This document shows, piece by piece, positions 47,174 through 55,361 of a stretch of DNA of 64,000 bases. Origin of the DNA: Campylobacter concisus (GTDB taxonomy: Bacteria > Campylobacterota > Campylobacteria > Campylobacterales > Campylobacteraceae); assembly GCF_002913715.1 (NCBI RefSeq), contig NZ_PPCE01000006.1:62001-126000 (forward strand). The letters are read 5' to 3'. The stretch's first letter is position 1. Each line of letters starts with the position of its first letter. The notes beneath the pieces are model-generated. The model worked only from the letters and a program-made list of their open reading frames with translations. It was not told the origin of the DNA and did not search any database. Both the position numbers and the translations under genes were made by a program.

Positions 47174-47659
47174 TTAGTCAAATTTTATAGGCTTATAGCA
47201 AATTTTTACGATCTCAACGTCGCTTCTACCTTTTGGTAAATTTAGCACTACCTCATCGCCCTCAGCCTTACCCAAAAGCTGCTTTGCAAGAGGTGAGTTT
47301 ATCGAGATATAGCCTTTATCGATGTCGCTTTCGCTAATGCCAACTATCGTATATGTGTGCTCTATTTCGGTTTCCTCGTCCATTATCGTAACGCTTGAGC
47401 CAAATCTAACTCTATCATGCTCGTAGCTACTTGGATCGATCACTTCGGCATTTGCTAGAAGCGCGCTAAGCTCAGCGATCCTAGCGTCTATAAAGGCCTG
47501 CTTTTCTTTTGCTGCGTGATACTCAGCGTTTTCTTTTAGATCGCCGTGGCTTCTTGCGATGTCGATCTCAGTTACGATTTGAGGACGTTGCACCAGCCTT
47601 AAATCTTTTAGCTCAGCTTCTATCTTTTCATATCCGTGCATTGTCATTGGTTCACTCAT
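47174..47659 (-). CDS. greA: transcription elongation factor GreA
   Basis: The 161-residue factor rescues backtracked RNA polymerase. Its N-terminal coiled coil (about 10-80) starts with [20 protein letters not shown] and includes [17 protein letters not shown] with the acidic tip. The C-terminal FKBP-like domain includes [19 protein letters not shown] and [19 protein letters not shown]. Length is the usual 158-161. It lies 3 bases after lpxB, in the lpxB-greA-LpxH-like-cheV run. Confidence 0.96.
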   Translation of the reverse strand: MSEPMTMHGYEKIEAELKDLRLVQRPQIVTEIDIARSHGDLKENAEYHAAKEKQAFIDARIAELSALLANAEVIDPSSYEHDRVRFGSSVTIMDEETEIEHTYTIVGISESDIDKGYISINSPLAKQLLGKAEGDEVVLNLPKGRSDVEIVKICYKPIKFD

Positions 47660-47662
47660 TTT

Positions 47663-48697
47663 TTACTCCATATTTTTTAAAATTTTTACTACATTTTTAC
47701 TGCTGCCATGCGACAAATACTCTCTCAATTCGTCACAGCCTTTTAAAAATTTCTGCCTATCGCAGCTCTCATAAGCTCTTAGCAAATTTTCAGCCGTTGC
47801 AAACTCTTGGATAAACTCCTCATGAAGCGGCTCTTTGCCCATGAAATCAAACATTATATTTGCAAGTCCAGCGTGCTTGATCTTTACAAATTTTCTAGCT
47901 ATAAAAATATCTATTGCTTTTGCCTTATATGCTAGCACAAATGGCGTACCAATGAGCGCTGCTTCAAGAGTAGCCGTACCTGAGCAAACAAAGGCAAAGT
48001 CGCTCTCATACAAGGCTTCAGGCGTATTTGAGACGATATCAAAATCACTCACATCGCCATAAATTTCGCCCACTTTATCAAGCAAAAATGGTGGCACGAC
48101 AAGTAACCTTTTTGCCTCAATATTCTCAGCAAGCTCTCTATAAACTGGCATCAGTCTTGAAATCTCTGACCTTCTTGATCCTGGCAAAAACGCCACTTTG
48201 CCACTGCTACTTAGACTAGTTTTCTTAAGCTTTATCTCATCCATCAAAGGATGTCCCACGTAGGTCGATCGGCTATAAAATTTCGCATCAAATGGCAGGA
48301 TCGAAGCTAGGTTGTCACAATACCTCTCAACCACGCTCACTCTTTTTGGCTTCCACGCCCAAACTTGAGGCAAGATGTAGTATGTCACGGCTACTTTTGC
48401 GCCAGCCTCTTTTATCGCTTTTGCAAGCGGTAAGTTAAAGGCTGGACTGTCGATTAGTAGCACAGCATCAACCTCTTTTGCCATCTGGCTCATCACTTTT
48501 ATCGCCTTTTTTGCTTTAAAGATGAGCGGCAAAACCTCGACAAAACCCATCGCTGAAAACTCGCTACTTTTCATATATGGCGTGCCAAGCTCTTCGCTAA
48601 AAATTCCCATTAGCTCAAATTCGCACTCAAAATTTTTTAAAATTTCTTTTAAATGCAAATTTGCTGATGGCTCAAGAGCGGAGACTAAAATTTTCAT
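47663..48697 (-). CDS. lpxB: lipid-A-disaccharide synthase
   Basis: The 344-residue GT19 enzyme joins two acylated glucosamines. Family pieces are [19 protein letters not shown] at the start, [53 protein letters not shown] and [20 protein letters not shown]. It leads a transcription unit that runs through greA to the chemotaxis genes. It is transcribed away from surE. Confidence 0.95.
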   Translation of the reverse strand: MKILVSALEPSANLHLKEILKNFECEFELMGIFSEELGTPYMKSSEFSAMGFVEVLPLIFKAKKAIKVMSQMAKEVDAVLLIDSPAFNLPLAKAIKEAGAKVAVTYYILPQVWAWKPKRVSVVERYCDNLASILPFDAKFYSRSTYVGHPLMDEIKLKKTSLSSSGKVAFLPGSRRSEISRLMPVYRELAENIEAKRLLVVPPFLLDKVGEIYGDVSDFDIVSNTPEALYESDFAFVCSGTATLEAALIGTPFVLAYKAKAIDIFIARKFVKIKHAGLANIMFDFMGKEPLHEEFIQEFATAENLLRAYESCDRQKFLKGCDELREYLSHGSSKNVVKILKNME

Positions 48698-48799
48698 TTA
48701 CACACTTTCATCAGGTCTTTTTTTAGGGGCATTATACGCAAAAATTCTTTAAAATTTTAAGAAAGCTGTGATAAAATCCAACCCTTTAAAGGATAAAAT

Positions 48800-49576
48800 T
48801 TGAAAGAAATTTTGATAACAAATGACGATGGATTTGAGGCGACTGGCTTGCTTGCTTTAAAAGAAGCTTTAAGCGAGATAGATGGCGTAAATGTCACGAT
48901 CGTAGCTCCAAGCTCTGAAAAATCAGCCTGCGCTCACTCTTTGACGCTCACAAGGCCACTTAGGTTTATAAAACTTGATGATGGCTTTTTTAAACTTGAC
49001 GACGCAACGCCCAGTGACTGCGTCTATCTCGCACTTCACGCACTTTATAACAAAAAGCCAGACCTTGTAATAAGTGGCATAAACCACGGAGCAAATTTAG
49101 GCGAAGATATAACCTACTCTGGTACGTGTGGAGCGGCGATGGAGGGCGTTTTGCAAGGCATTAGAAGTATCGCCTTTTCGCAGTTTTATGCAAACAACTC
49201 GCTAAATGAACTTGGCTTTAATCTAGCAAAAGAGGTGGTGAAATTTATCGTACCAAAGGTGCTAGAGGATGAAATTTCGCTAAATCAAAGAGAATTTCTA
49301 AATGTAAATATCCCAGCCGTGACAAGCAAAAATTTCAAAGGCTACACCGTCGTCCCAGCTGGCAAACGCACCTACGCCACGCATGCTACGCTTAATCGCA
49401 ACCCAAGAGGCATCGAGTACTACTGGCTTGGAAACGCCGCACTTGAATACGAAAAAGGCGAGCCAAGCGACATCAGCAAGGTAAATGAGGGCTTTGCCAC
49501 GATAACGCCCATAAAACTAAATATGACTTCATACGAGAGTTTGGAGAGCTTAAAAGGGAAATTTGATGCAAAATGA
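48800..49576 (+). CDS. surE: 5'/3'-nucleotidase SurE
   Basis: The 258-residue stationary-phase nucleotidase starts ILITNDDGFEATGLLALKEA with the metal-binding Asp pair. The other conserved pieces are VAPSSEKSACAHSLTL, ATPSDCVYLAL, DLVISGINHGANLGEDITYS and GTCGAAMEGVLQGI. Length and motif order match SurE. The start, read as TTG, is well placed after AAAGGA. The gene overlaps the next one by 14 bases. Confidence 0.95.
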   Translation: MKEILITNDDGFEATGLLALKEALSEIDGVNVTIVAPSSEKSACAHSLTLTRPLRFIKLDDGFFKLDDATPSDCVYLALHALYNKKPDLVISGINHGANLGEDITYSGTCGAAMEGVLQGIRSIAFSQFYANNSLNELGFNLAKEVVKFIVPKVLEDEISLNQREFLNVNIPAVTSKNFKGYTVVPAGKRTYATHATLNRNPRGIEYYWLGNAALEYEKGEPSDISKVNEGFATITPIKLNMTSYESLESLKGKFDAK

Positions 49577-50216
49577 TAGATTTACGAGGACAAGATGGCT
49601 CTTTGGCGAGGATGGTTTTAGCAGGCTTCAAAGCGCAAAAGTGCTAGTTTGTGGAGCTGGTGGTGTGGGCGGAATGTGCGTAGATGCACTTGCTAGAAGC
49701 GGGGTTGGAAGCATCACTTTAATCGATAAAGACATCTTTGACATAACAAATCAAAACCGCCAAATTTACAGCGAAAACGTTGGTGGCGTAAAGGTGGAGG
49801 AGTTTGCCAAAATTTATCCTTGTATCACGCCCATTCAGACGCTGATCACGCCTGAGTTTGTTGCTGGATTTGACTTTAGTAAATTTGACGTGGTGATCGA
49901 TGCGATCGATGATATCGCTGCCAAGATCGCCCTTGCAAATGCGGTAGATCCTAGCAAATTTATAGCCTCGATGGGTGGGGCAAAAAGGGTTGATCCAACC
50001 AAGATCAAGGTGGCTAGCGTTTGGAAAACCTCAGTCGATCCGCTAGCTAGAAAATATAGATATGAGCTCAAAAGATCAGGCTTTAGCGGTAAATTTGACG
50101 TGGTCTTTTCAACAGAAGAGCCACTTTGCAAGCCACTTGGAAGTTTCATGGGCGTGACTGCTTGTTTTGGACTAAATTTAGCTTCACTAGCTGTTAAAAA
50201 GATAGTTGGGCAGTAA
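49563..50216 (+). CDS. tcdA: ThiF/E1-like protein, likely tRNA t6A dehydratase
   Basis: The 217-residue protein has the E1/ThiF nucleotide-binding core (AKVLVCGAGGVGGMCVDALA, about 25-44, with LIDKDIFDITNQNRQ). It also has DVVIDAIDDIAAKIALANAV and SMGGAKRVDPTKIKV. This last group resembles TcdA (CsdL), which cyclises t6A in tRNA; other ThiF relatives cannot be excluded. It is somewhat shorter than E. coli TcdA. It ends about 208 bases before the mobile element, at its left border. Confidence 0.8.
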   Translation: MMQNDRFTRTRWLFGEDGFSRLQSAKVLVCGAGGVGGMCVDALARSGVGSITLIDKDIFDITNQNRQIYSENVGGVKVEEFAKIYPCITPIQTLITPEFVAGFDFSKFDVVIDAIDDIAAKIALANAVDPSKFIASMGGAKRVDPTKIKVASVWKTSVDPLARKYRYELKRSGFSGKFDVVFSTEEPLCKPLGSFMGVTACFGLNLASLAVKKIVGQ

Positions 50217-50280
50217 GTCAAAAATTTATTCTACAAGCAAAATTTCAAATAAGAGCTGACATTTTGTGGATATAAATTTA

Positions 50281-50290
50281 GTAGCCAGCT
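50281..50290. repeat. short direct repeat outside the left end of the prophage-like element
   Basis: GTAGCCAGCT, preceded by TAAATTTA, also occurs at 61467-61476, followed there too by an AATTTAACA string. It may be a dispersed repeat or part of an insertion site. Ten bases is short, so chance is possible. Confidence 0.35.
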
Positions 50291-50330
50291 CTACAAAACA
50301 CGAATTTAACAATCCAAGATGAGAATCTAG

Positions 50331-50354
50331 CAAATTTTAAAATTTATGAGCGAG
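50331..50354. repeat. flanking direct repeat, left copy
   Basis: This 24-base piece matches 61275-61298 at 22 of 24 positions (CAAATTTTAAAATTTA, two variable bases, AGCGAG). The copies lie just outside the left and right ends of the element. AT-rich similar strings are common in the genus, so this is a candidate only. Confidence 0.4.
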
Positions 50355-50424
50355 TAATTTCGGCTCTAAAATTTGAGATAAGCGGTAAGCGAAGCCAAGA
50401 TTTTAAGATAGAAGTCAAGAGAAT

Positions 50425-50763
50425 TTAACAGTTTCTTTCAAAATGGGGAATATCAATAAAGTTTTTAAAATTACCGCCCCAACGATTAAGAGTATTTAAG
50501 CTCTCCCAATAATTGCCAATATCTTGTAATTCTAGCTTTGATTGTAACCAAACGTTATTTTTAAATATATGTAAATCTATCGCACATCTTTTTAGATGAT
50601 TAGAATTCATAGTTTTACTCTTGCCACTATTATAATAAATTTCTTGCTGGGCTTGTGTCCTTTCTAATTCGCCACCCCTTACAGAGTATCCATTAGAATG
50701 AAGATAAGCTAAAAGTTTTTCAACGTCTTTCATAAAAGCTTCTTGATGTTCGCCAAGTGTCAT
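50425..50763 (-). CDS. M15-family peptidase endolysin
   Basis: The 112-residue protein has the zinc-peptidase signature of M15 endolysins: NSNHLKRCAIDLHIF (His56 and Asp63) and DIPHFER (His107), with the typical WGGNFKNF just before it. These lie where the zinc ligands of D-Ala-D-Ala or L-Ala-D-Glu peptidases are expected. It should cleave peptide bonds in peptidoglycan at the end of infection. No signal peptide is seen, so it needs the holin next door, whose stop is 1 base upstream. It is the last gene of the element. Confidence 0.85.
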   Translation of the reverse strand: MTLGEHQEAFMKDVEKLLAYLHSNGYSVRGGELERTQAQQEIYYNSGKSKTMNSNHLKRCAIDLHIFKNNVWLQSKLELQDIGNYWESLNTLNRWGGNFKNFIDIPHFERNC

Positions 50764-50764
50764 G

Positions 50765-51064
50765 TTAATCCCTTTCTATCCTTTTATCTAAGGCTTTATC
50801 AATTTTTGAATATATCCAATCAGTACCACGCCAAGTTACAAAACCAGCAAGAGCAACCGAAACCCTAATATTGTTTAGAAAGAAAAAAAATATTTCATAA
50901 CTAATCCAACATAAAAACATAGAACTTAAAAAACTAAGCAAATAAGATAAAATTTTATATTTGATTTTAGAAAAATCTTTAGTTTCAAGATTTAAAATTG
51001 ATGCTATAAATCCAACAAAAAGAACTAAAATTAAATAATTATCGTCCTTGTTTAAATTGTCCAT
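50765..51064 (-). CDS. putative holin
   Basis: The 99-residue product has two strong membrane segments (about 10-26, LILVLFVGFIASILN; about 35-62, with LLSFLSSMFLCWISYEIFFF) and perhaps a third near 70-82. The tail is charged (KIDKALDKRIERD). Small size, membrane segments, charged C-terminus and location directly before the endolysin fit a holin. It overlaps the outer-spanin gene by 26 bases. No family signature is certain. Confidence 0.7.
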   Translation of the reverse strand: MDNLNKDDNYLILVLFVGFIASILNLETKDFSKIKYKILSYLLSFLSSMFLCWISYEIFFFFLNNIRVSVALAGFVTWRGTDWIYSKIDKALDKRIERD

Positions 51065-51296
51065 TTACACAGCCTTTTAATAAATCTTCTACTCTTATGC
51101 AATAAATAATTAAATCTTTTAAACTTTCTGGATTTAATGGATCAAAAATAGGCTTATCTGGAATTGTTACATCACATTTTATAGGTATATAAGCTTCTTG
51201 AATAGCACCTTGTGAAGATTTTGCAGAGCAACCAACAAACAAGACAAGATAAGATAGCAAGAAAAAGAAAAATAGCTTATTTGGAATAGTTACCAT
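51039..51296 (-). CDS. putative outer-membrane spanin lipoprotein (Rz1-like)
   Basis: The 85-residue product starts with a signal segment (KLFFFFLLSYLVL) and a lipobox LFVGC with the modified Cys at about residue 23. The mature part is short and Pro-containing (IPIKCDVTIPDKPIFDPLNP), as in Rz1-type outer spanins. It overlaps the inner-spanin gene by 20 bases and the holin by 26 bases. Overlapping spanin genes are common in Gram-negative phages. Confidence 0.75.
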   Translation of the reverse strand: MVTIPNKLFFFFLLSYLVLFVGCSAKSSQGAIQEAYIPIKCDVTIPDKPIFDPLNPESLKDLIIYCIRVEDLLKGCVNGQFKQGR

Positions 51297-51663
51297 TGCT
51301 AAACTCTAAAAGTAAAGTATCGTAAAATTTTAGCTTACTTAAGCAATCATCCGTTTTAGGTGTTTCGATAGTGCTAAAACGTTTTTGTAATTTTTGATTT
51401 AAAATATTATTTTCTTTAGATATTTTTTCGCTATCTATTTTTAATTGCTTAATTTTTAAATTTTGATTATCAATAATTAAAAAAGCGTTTTTAGTATATT
51501 CTTTTTCAGTTGCTAGATGAGCTTTTAAAGTGCTAACTTTTGCATCATAGTTTCTTACTTCACCTTTTAAAAAAGATATATAAAGAAGCAAAATAGAATA
51601 AGCAAATATATGTATTAACAGCCCCCTACCAAATAGGGAGCTTAAATTTAACATTGAAAACAC
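51277..51663 (-). CDS. putative inner-membrane spanin (Rz-like)
   Basis: The 128-residue product has one N-terminal membrane anchor (about 13-32, LIHIFAYSILLLYISFL) and then a long Lys/Glu-rich coiled coil (about 35-105) that would cross the periplasm. This is the Rz layout. Its start GTG overlaps the preceding stop codon (TAGTG); an ATG lies three codons later. Its 3' end overlaps the lipoprotein gene. Together with it and the holin-endolysin pair it completes a four-gene lysis cassette. Confidence 0.75.
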   Translation of the reverse strand: MFSMLNLSSLFGRGLLIHIFAYSILLLYISFLKGEVRNYDAKVSTLKAHLATEKEYTKNAFLIIDNQNLKIKQLKIDSEKISKENNILNQKLQKRFSTIETPKTDDCLSKLKFYDTLLLEFSNGNYSK

Positions 51664-51998
51664 TATTTTACTTTTCTGGCACTAATAACGTAAATTTCAT
51701 CAAACTTAACGCCATTAAATTTTTTACCAGCTAAAGCGGTTTTGATCTGGTCTTCATCGATACTAGGCTTAGTATAAAAGCTAAAAGTAGTTTTATTGCC
51801 AGCCGTATTTTTACCAGTAATAGTATATTCAATAACGCTTGCTTCGCTTGAGTTACCTTGCTCGTTAGCACGAGAAAGTATTACGTAAGTTCCTTCAAGA
51901 GCATTATCACAAAATGCTTTAGCTTCAGCACCACCGCACGGCAAAGCAAAGCCATAAGTTCTATTATTTATTGTATTTTTAACTAAACATTTAGACAT
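51663..51998 (-). CDS. unknown phage protein, possible virion protein (111 aa)
   Basis: Not recognised. The 111-residue product has no signal or membrane segment. It looks like a compact beta-rich domain (AALEGTYVILSR-like strands; VIEYTITGKNTAGNKTTFSF) with three Cys. It has a strong start box (AAGGAG) and follows the 115-aa gene by 10 bases. The pair sits right after the structured intergenic region and before the lysis genes, where highly expressed capsid genes are often found. A coat role is inference from place and size only. Confidence 0.6.
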   Translation of the reverse strand: MSKCLVKNTINNRTYGFALPCGGAEAKAFCDNALEGTYVILSRANEQGNSSEASVIEYTITGKNTAGNKTTFSFYTKPSIDEDQIKTALAGKKFNGVKFDEIYVISARKVK

Positions 51999-52008
51999 CT
52001 CTTACTCC

Positions 52009-52356
52009 TTAAAGTCTATCAAATTTCAAAGTTACATAATCGCATTTAACAGCAGTATCATAATTTGCATCTAATTTTCCAGTAAAATCAGAAAGAAAAT
52101 TTTGAAACATATAACTTTGTTTAACGTGTGGAATAGTTACCATAGTAGAAATTCTACCAGTCGCAGTCTTAGCACCAACGATCACATTTTTACGATTAAG
52201 TGGATCAGGTGTTGAAGCTAAAGCAGCGCCACCATCGCCAAAGACTGAATAACTTTCAACTTTGCCAGCTAAAAGCGGAAGTAAAGCATCTTCATCACTA
52301 CCACTAGAAAAAGTAAGACTTTTTGCATAAAGTCCGTCTATTGTTTGTCTTAACAT
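52009..52356 (-). CDS. unknown phage protein, possible virion protein (115 aa)
   Basis: Not recognised. The 115-residue product is Ala/Gly/Ser-rich and probably folded (LAGKVESYSVFGDGGAALAS, then VIVGAKTATGRISTMVTIPH), without signal or membrane segments. It is the first gene after the 476-bp non-coding region, with an AAAGGA start box. Genes at such places in small phages are often coat or scaffold proteins. The name stays open until virion proteins are examined. It is codon-richer in G/C than its phage neighbours. Confidence 0.6.
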   Translation of the reverse strand: MLRQTIDGLYAKSLTFSSGSDEDALLPLLAGKVESYSVFGDGGAALASTPDPLNRKNVIVGAKTATGRISTMVTIPHVKQSYMFQNFLSDFTGKLDANYDTAVKCDYVTLKFDRL

Positions 52357-52390
52357 TTTTTTATCCTTTCTTTTGTCATTCGACTTTTTT

Positions 52391-52434
52391 AAATTTGCTT
52401 GTTTTTGTTAAAACGTTTTAAACAAAGCAAATTT
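52391..52434. repeat. long near-perfect inverted repeat
   Basis: AAATTTGCTT pairs with AAGCAAATTT, and inside it lies the 14-bp palindrome TTAAAACGTTTTAA (52408-52421). It starts about 35 bases before the 115-aa gene, so it could be an operator or a hairpin origin. Confidence 0.65.
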
Positions 52435-52582
52435 TAGAAAAAAAAATAAAAAGTTGTTTCATAGCGTTAAAAAATGCTGGAAATACGATATTAAAAAGAG
52501 ATAAGCGAAACTTATAAAATAAAGACAATGAAATAGGACGCTTCAGCAACGCTCAAAAGCTTCGCTTTTTCGTCCGCGTAGT

Positions 52583-52669
52583 GTTTGCGTGGCGATAGCT
52601 AGCAAAAAGACACAATTATAAGTTTTAAGATATTCGAGCAATCGCAGAAACTATCGCCACAACGCAAAC
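52583..52669. repeat. wide inverted repeat with 52-base loop
   Basis: GTTTGCGTGGCGATAG (52583-52598) pairs with CTATCGCCACAACGCAAAC (52651-52669), with a 3-base bulge. Confidence 0.65.
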
Positions 52670-52749
52670 AAAAAATAACTATAGAAGAAAAAAGATCGAG
52701 AAAGAAAATAAGACAATAAGAAAAGAATAAACTAAAAGGGGAGAAAAGA

Positions 52750-52789
52750 AAACACGGCACACACCGCAGAGCGGTGGGGCGCCGTGTTT
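52750..52789. repeat. GC-rich nested hairpin
   Basis: A 9-bp outer stem (AAACACGGC / GCCGTGTTT) and a 6-bp inner stem (CACCGC / GCGGTG) with a 3-base loop. It is strikingly GC-rich for this AT-rich element and a candidate packaging signal, ssDNA origin or terminator. Confidence 0.7.
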
Positions 52790-52832
52790 GGGAGGGGGGA
52801 CAATGTCTATCAAGAAGAACACAGAAGAAAAT

Positions 52833-53225
52833 TTAAAATTTTATCAAAGAACAAGGGATACGTGAAACTTTATTATAGCGGATAGTTTTGAGTAAATTTT
52901 TATTTGATCCATAAAATTTAACCTCTAAAGAGCCTTTAGAGTGTAAAAACGCTTTCAACTCATCATAATTACAAAATTTATAATTTAAAACGTTTTCAGC
53001 CTCAGCCAATTTTTTATCATCATAAAGAGAATAATCGACATAACAAATAGATCCCTTAAGATAAGAACGACCAGAAGCCATAACAACATAAGGATAGTTT
53101 TTACAAATAAATTCAGACGCTTCAACATCTGACATATTAATAAAAGACTCTTTTAAATTATCAAAATAACTATATCCGAAAGAAATATTAAAAAACAAAC
53201 AAAAAGCAACAATTTTTCTAAGCAT
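52833..53225 (-). CDS. unknown secreted protein of the element (130 aa)
   Basis: Not recognised. The product starts with a clear signal peptide (MLRKIVAFCLFFNISFGYS) and has several Cys (EFICKNYPYVV, GSICYVDYSLY, YKFCNYDEL, RIPCSLIKF), so it may fold with disulfides in the periplasm. The ATG at 53225 follows an AAGGAG box; an in-frame TTG lies two codons upstream. It is the last gene before the structured intergenic region. Possible roles include superinfection exclusion or a virion attachment protein, but there is no sequence evidence for either. Confidence 0.65.
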   Translation of the reverse strand: MLRKIVAFCLFFNISFGYSYFDNLKESFINMSDVEASEFICKNYPYVVMASGRSYLKGSICYVDYSLYDDKKLAEAENVLNYKFCNYDELKAFLHSKGSLEVKFYGSNKNLLKTIRYNKVSRIPCSLIKF

Positions 53226-53278
53226 AAGCAACTCCTTTTTATATAAAGAAATAATTATAAAGACAAATTATTAAATTT

Positions 53279-53638
53279 TTACTTATCCATAAAAAGCGAA
53301 CAAGAAACACCTTTTACAGCAAGTCCGCCTACTTCTAAATGTGTTTTAATTAAAGCAGATATTTCAGCTTCGTTTTTAGTCTTTTTTACATTATGAATTA
53401 AAATTTGCTTGCACATACGATTTTTATTAGATACAAAAGCTTTAAATTGCTTATTGTAATTGAAGTCATCAGACGGAAAATTAGTTTTTTGAGTTTCAAA
53501 CTCGACTTTATAAATATACTTAATTTCAGCAGTGGAAACAGCATCTAAAAAAGCAATTAGATCAGACACACTTTTAGCTTCAAGTGTTGAAGTGATAACC
53601 CTATTGCCTTGCTGTTGTGTAATTTTGTAGATAGGCAT
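53279..53638 (-). CDS. unknown phage protein (119 aa)
   Basis: Not recognised. The 119-residue soluble protein starts MPIYKITQQQGNRVITSTLE with a strong AAGGAG box and overlaps the 269-aa gene by 38 bases. The pattern (two strands, helix, strands, then helix AEISALIKTHLEVG) suggests a small alpha/beta domain. It has several basic residues (KNRMCKQILIHNVKKTKN) and could bind DNA. Small ssDNA phages usually carry an ssDNA-binding protein of this size, but no signature confirms it. Confidence 0.6.
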   Translation of the reverse strand: MPIYKITQQQGNRVITSTLEAKSVSDLIAFLDAVSTAEIKYIYKVEFETQKTNFPSDDFNYNKQFKAFVSNKNRMCKQILIHNVKKTKNEAEISALIKTHLEVGGLAVKGVSCSLFMDK

Positions 53639-54410
53639 AATACTCCTTTTTTGAAAATCGATAAACTGATAAATAGCGATGTTGTAAATTAAAGTTAGTT
53701 ACATCGCTATAAAATTGAGAATAAAAAGAAGAGAGAGAATTTTCAAATACATTAATAAAATCAGAAAATTCATAAACAAAAGATTTATTAACAAAACTAG
53801 AAAAAATAGAAAAAAGATTAAAAGCTTCAGTATGAATACCAGTATAGTCACAATCCAAAAGACCAAGACGAAGATCACTTCTAAAAAAGGGGCTAGAAGA
53901 TGAATAACAAGAAAAATCAGAAAAGGAGAGACGGCTGGTATATTTTACATAATTAAAAGATGCAGGAATACAAAAATAAAAGTAATCAGATCGATCACTA
54001 AAAGAAAAGAATAAATTACTATCAAAATAAGAAGAAATTTCGGAAGAGCTGGGCAAATCCGTAATATTAATCTTACCAGATGGAGTTAAAAAATCAGTGC
54101 CTACCCTATATTCATAATCGTCAGCATCATCGCTATTATAATGCATATGTAAAGGGGCATTAGCCTTTTTAATGCTAGAATTAGTATAAGCAGAAAAATA
54201 AAAGCCAAGACCAAAAAGAGAAGAAATACGCTTATCACGAATACAACTATTACCAGAAAAACCGCAATCAAAAAGCGCATCTTTCTTATCATATTTTTCA
54301 TCAATACTAGCATTTAAATTTTCAGTATTAGAACGAAAAAATAATACTCTCTCAATATAAAAAGTAAAATCTTTTTTCTTATTACAGCAACCACACAGCA
54401 AAGAAACCAT
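53601..54410 (-). CDS. unknown Ser/Phe/Tyr-rich protein (269 aa)
   Basis: Not recognised. The 269-residue product is extremely rich in Phe, Ser and Tyr (for example FSFSDRSDYFYFCIPASFNY). It begins with a Cys cluster (LLCGCCNKKKDF). No membrane helix or signal peptide is clear. The start overlaps the preceding stop by one base (TAATG), so it is co-translated with the 65-aa gene. A capsid-like beta-rich protein or a DNA-binding replication protein are both possible. The size is near that of double-jelly-roll coat proteins, which is a weak hint only. Confidence 0.55.
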   Translation of the reverse strand: MVSLLCGCCNKKKDFTFYIERVLFFRSNTENLNASIDEKYDKKDALFDCGFSGNSCIRDKRISSLFGLGFYFSAYTNSSIKKANAPLHMHYNSDDADDYEYRVGTDFLTPSGKINITDLPSSSEISSYFDSNLFFSFSDRSDYFYFCIPASFNYVKYTSRLSFSDFSCYSSSSPFFRSDLRLGLLDCDYTGIHTEAFNLFSIFSSFVNKSFVYEFSDFINVFENSLSSFYSQFYSDVTNFNLQHRYLSVYRFSKKEYYAYLQNYTTARQ

Positions 54411-54607
54411 TATTCTTTACCTACAAGATCACGGCAAAGAATTTTTAAAAGACGATTTGTTTCATCCAAAGATGCCAAACCGCTTTTATCATCTTTTTTA
54501 TCTTTTAAATTGTCAGTTAATATTTTTTCAATACGAGCAAGACAAGCACCAATACTATCAAATTTCTTCATTTCTTCTTCAAAAGCCTTTTCACAATCAA
54601 GAGCCAT
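54410..54607 (-). CDS. small helical protein of the element (65 aa)
   Basis: Not recognised. The product is highly charged and helical (ALDCEKAFEEEMKKFDSIG, then LARIEKILTDNLKDKKDD). I chose the ATG at 54607 because a good AAAGGA box stands 8 bases before it; the frame is open slightly further upstream. It overlaps the 254-aa gene by 11 bases, and its stop overlaps the next start by one base. Confidence 0.55.
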   Translation of the reverse strand: MALDCEKAFEEEMKKFDSIGACLARIEKILTDNLKDKKDDKSGLASLDETNRLLKILCRDLVGKE

Positions 54608-55361
54608 GCTTTTTATCCTTTCCATTAAAATAGCCTAGTCCATTCATCATAGTAATAAACATCTCACTAAGACCCAAAACATTACCAGCATCATCAGTAA
54701 CAAACATAAAATCAGCAACGTGATTTAAAGCGTCAATATCAATCTTATCACTTCCAGTTATACGTCTAAGAATTTCTTTATCTTGCGGAGTAAAGCGAGA
54801 GCTAAAAAGCTTAAAAAGTAGTGTTTGATTTATATTATCAACCTTTGCTTTTGCATAGTTAAATTCTTGATTTTTAGTTTCTAAAATATGCTGGCGTTGA
54901 TTAATAACGGTATTGACATTTTGGAGTGCTGAACTATTAGAATTATTAGTATTTATAATTTGATTACCACACTCCACAAAAACTTTGGCAACACCAATAC
55001 GATCAGAAAAATTGCCAGTTAAAAAACCAAGCATTCTATTAAGTTTAACGCCTTTTATATTACTAAGCTTATTTTTGGCATATCTACCTAAAGGGGATAG
55101 TAAAGCTACAACACCAGCATAAACAATACTCATAATTTTATTTACAACACTTTCTTGAAGTTGAATATACTTTACTAAAGCCGCGCTAAACATAATAGTG
55201 ACACCACTATTTATTGCATCTTTTAAAATGCCGTCATCCATACCACTATTTTTTAATTTAGATAAAACTTGATCATAAGCAACGCTATAGGTTAAGTCTT
55301 CAAACATTTCATCAATGCCAAGCTTTAAAATTCTTCCAGCTTCAGAACGTTTATCAGCCAT
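54597..55361 (-). CDS. unknown membrane-associated phage protein (254 aa)
   Basis: Not recognised. The central part (about 48-95) has two hydrophobic stretches (SGVTIMFSAALVKYIQLQ, then IMSIVYAGVVALLSPLG) that could be membrane helices. The rest is polar and helical, with an Asn-rich strip (QIINTNNSNSSALQNVN). The ATG overlaps the previous stop by one base (TAATG). Next to the 398-aa gene it may be part of a virion or DNA-entry complex, by location only. Confidence 0.6.
   Translation of the reverse strand: MADKRSEAGRILKLGIDEMFEDLTYSVAYDQVLSKLKNSGMDDGILKDAINSGVTIMFSAALVKYIQLQESVVNKIMSIVYAGVVALLSPLGRYAKNKLSNIKGVKLNRMLGFLTGNFSDRIGVAKVFVECGNQIINTNNSNSSALQNVNTVINQRQHILETKNQEFNYAKAKVDNINQTLLFKLFSSRFTPQDKEILRRITGSDKIDIDALNHVADFMFVTDDAGNVLGLSEMFITMMNGLGYFNGKDKKHGS

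Larger units (their letters stand above)
52357..52832. other. hairpin-rich non-coding region of the element (476 bp)
   Basis: No gene is supported here. It contains at least four inverted repeats: 52391-52434, 52555-52569 (AAAAGC-TTC-GCTTTT), 52583-52669 and a GC-rich nested hairpin at 52750-52789. In ssDNA phages such a region holds the complementary-strand origin and the packaging signal. It also must hold the promoter for the 115-aa gene and perhaps a terminator for the upstream operon. Confidence 0.6.

Noticed and set aside
53715-53903. A basic 62-aa plus-strand frame inside the 269-aa gene
   Set aside because: It is antisense to a gene that fits tightly in the operon; its Lys/Arg richness mirrors the Phe/Ser codons of the other strand.
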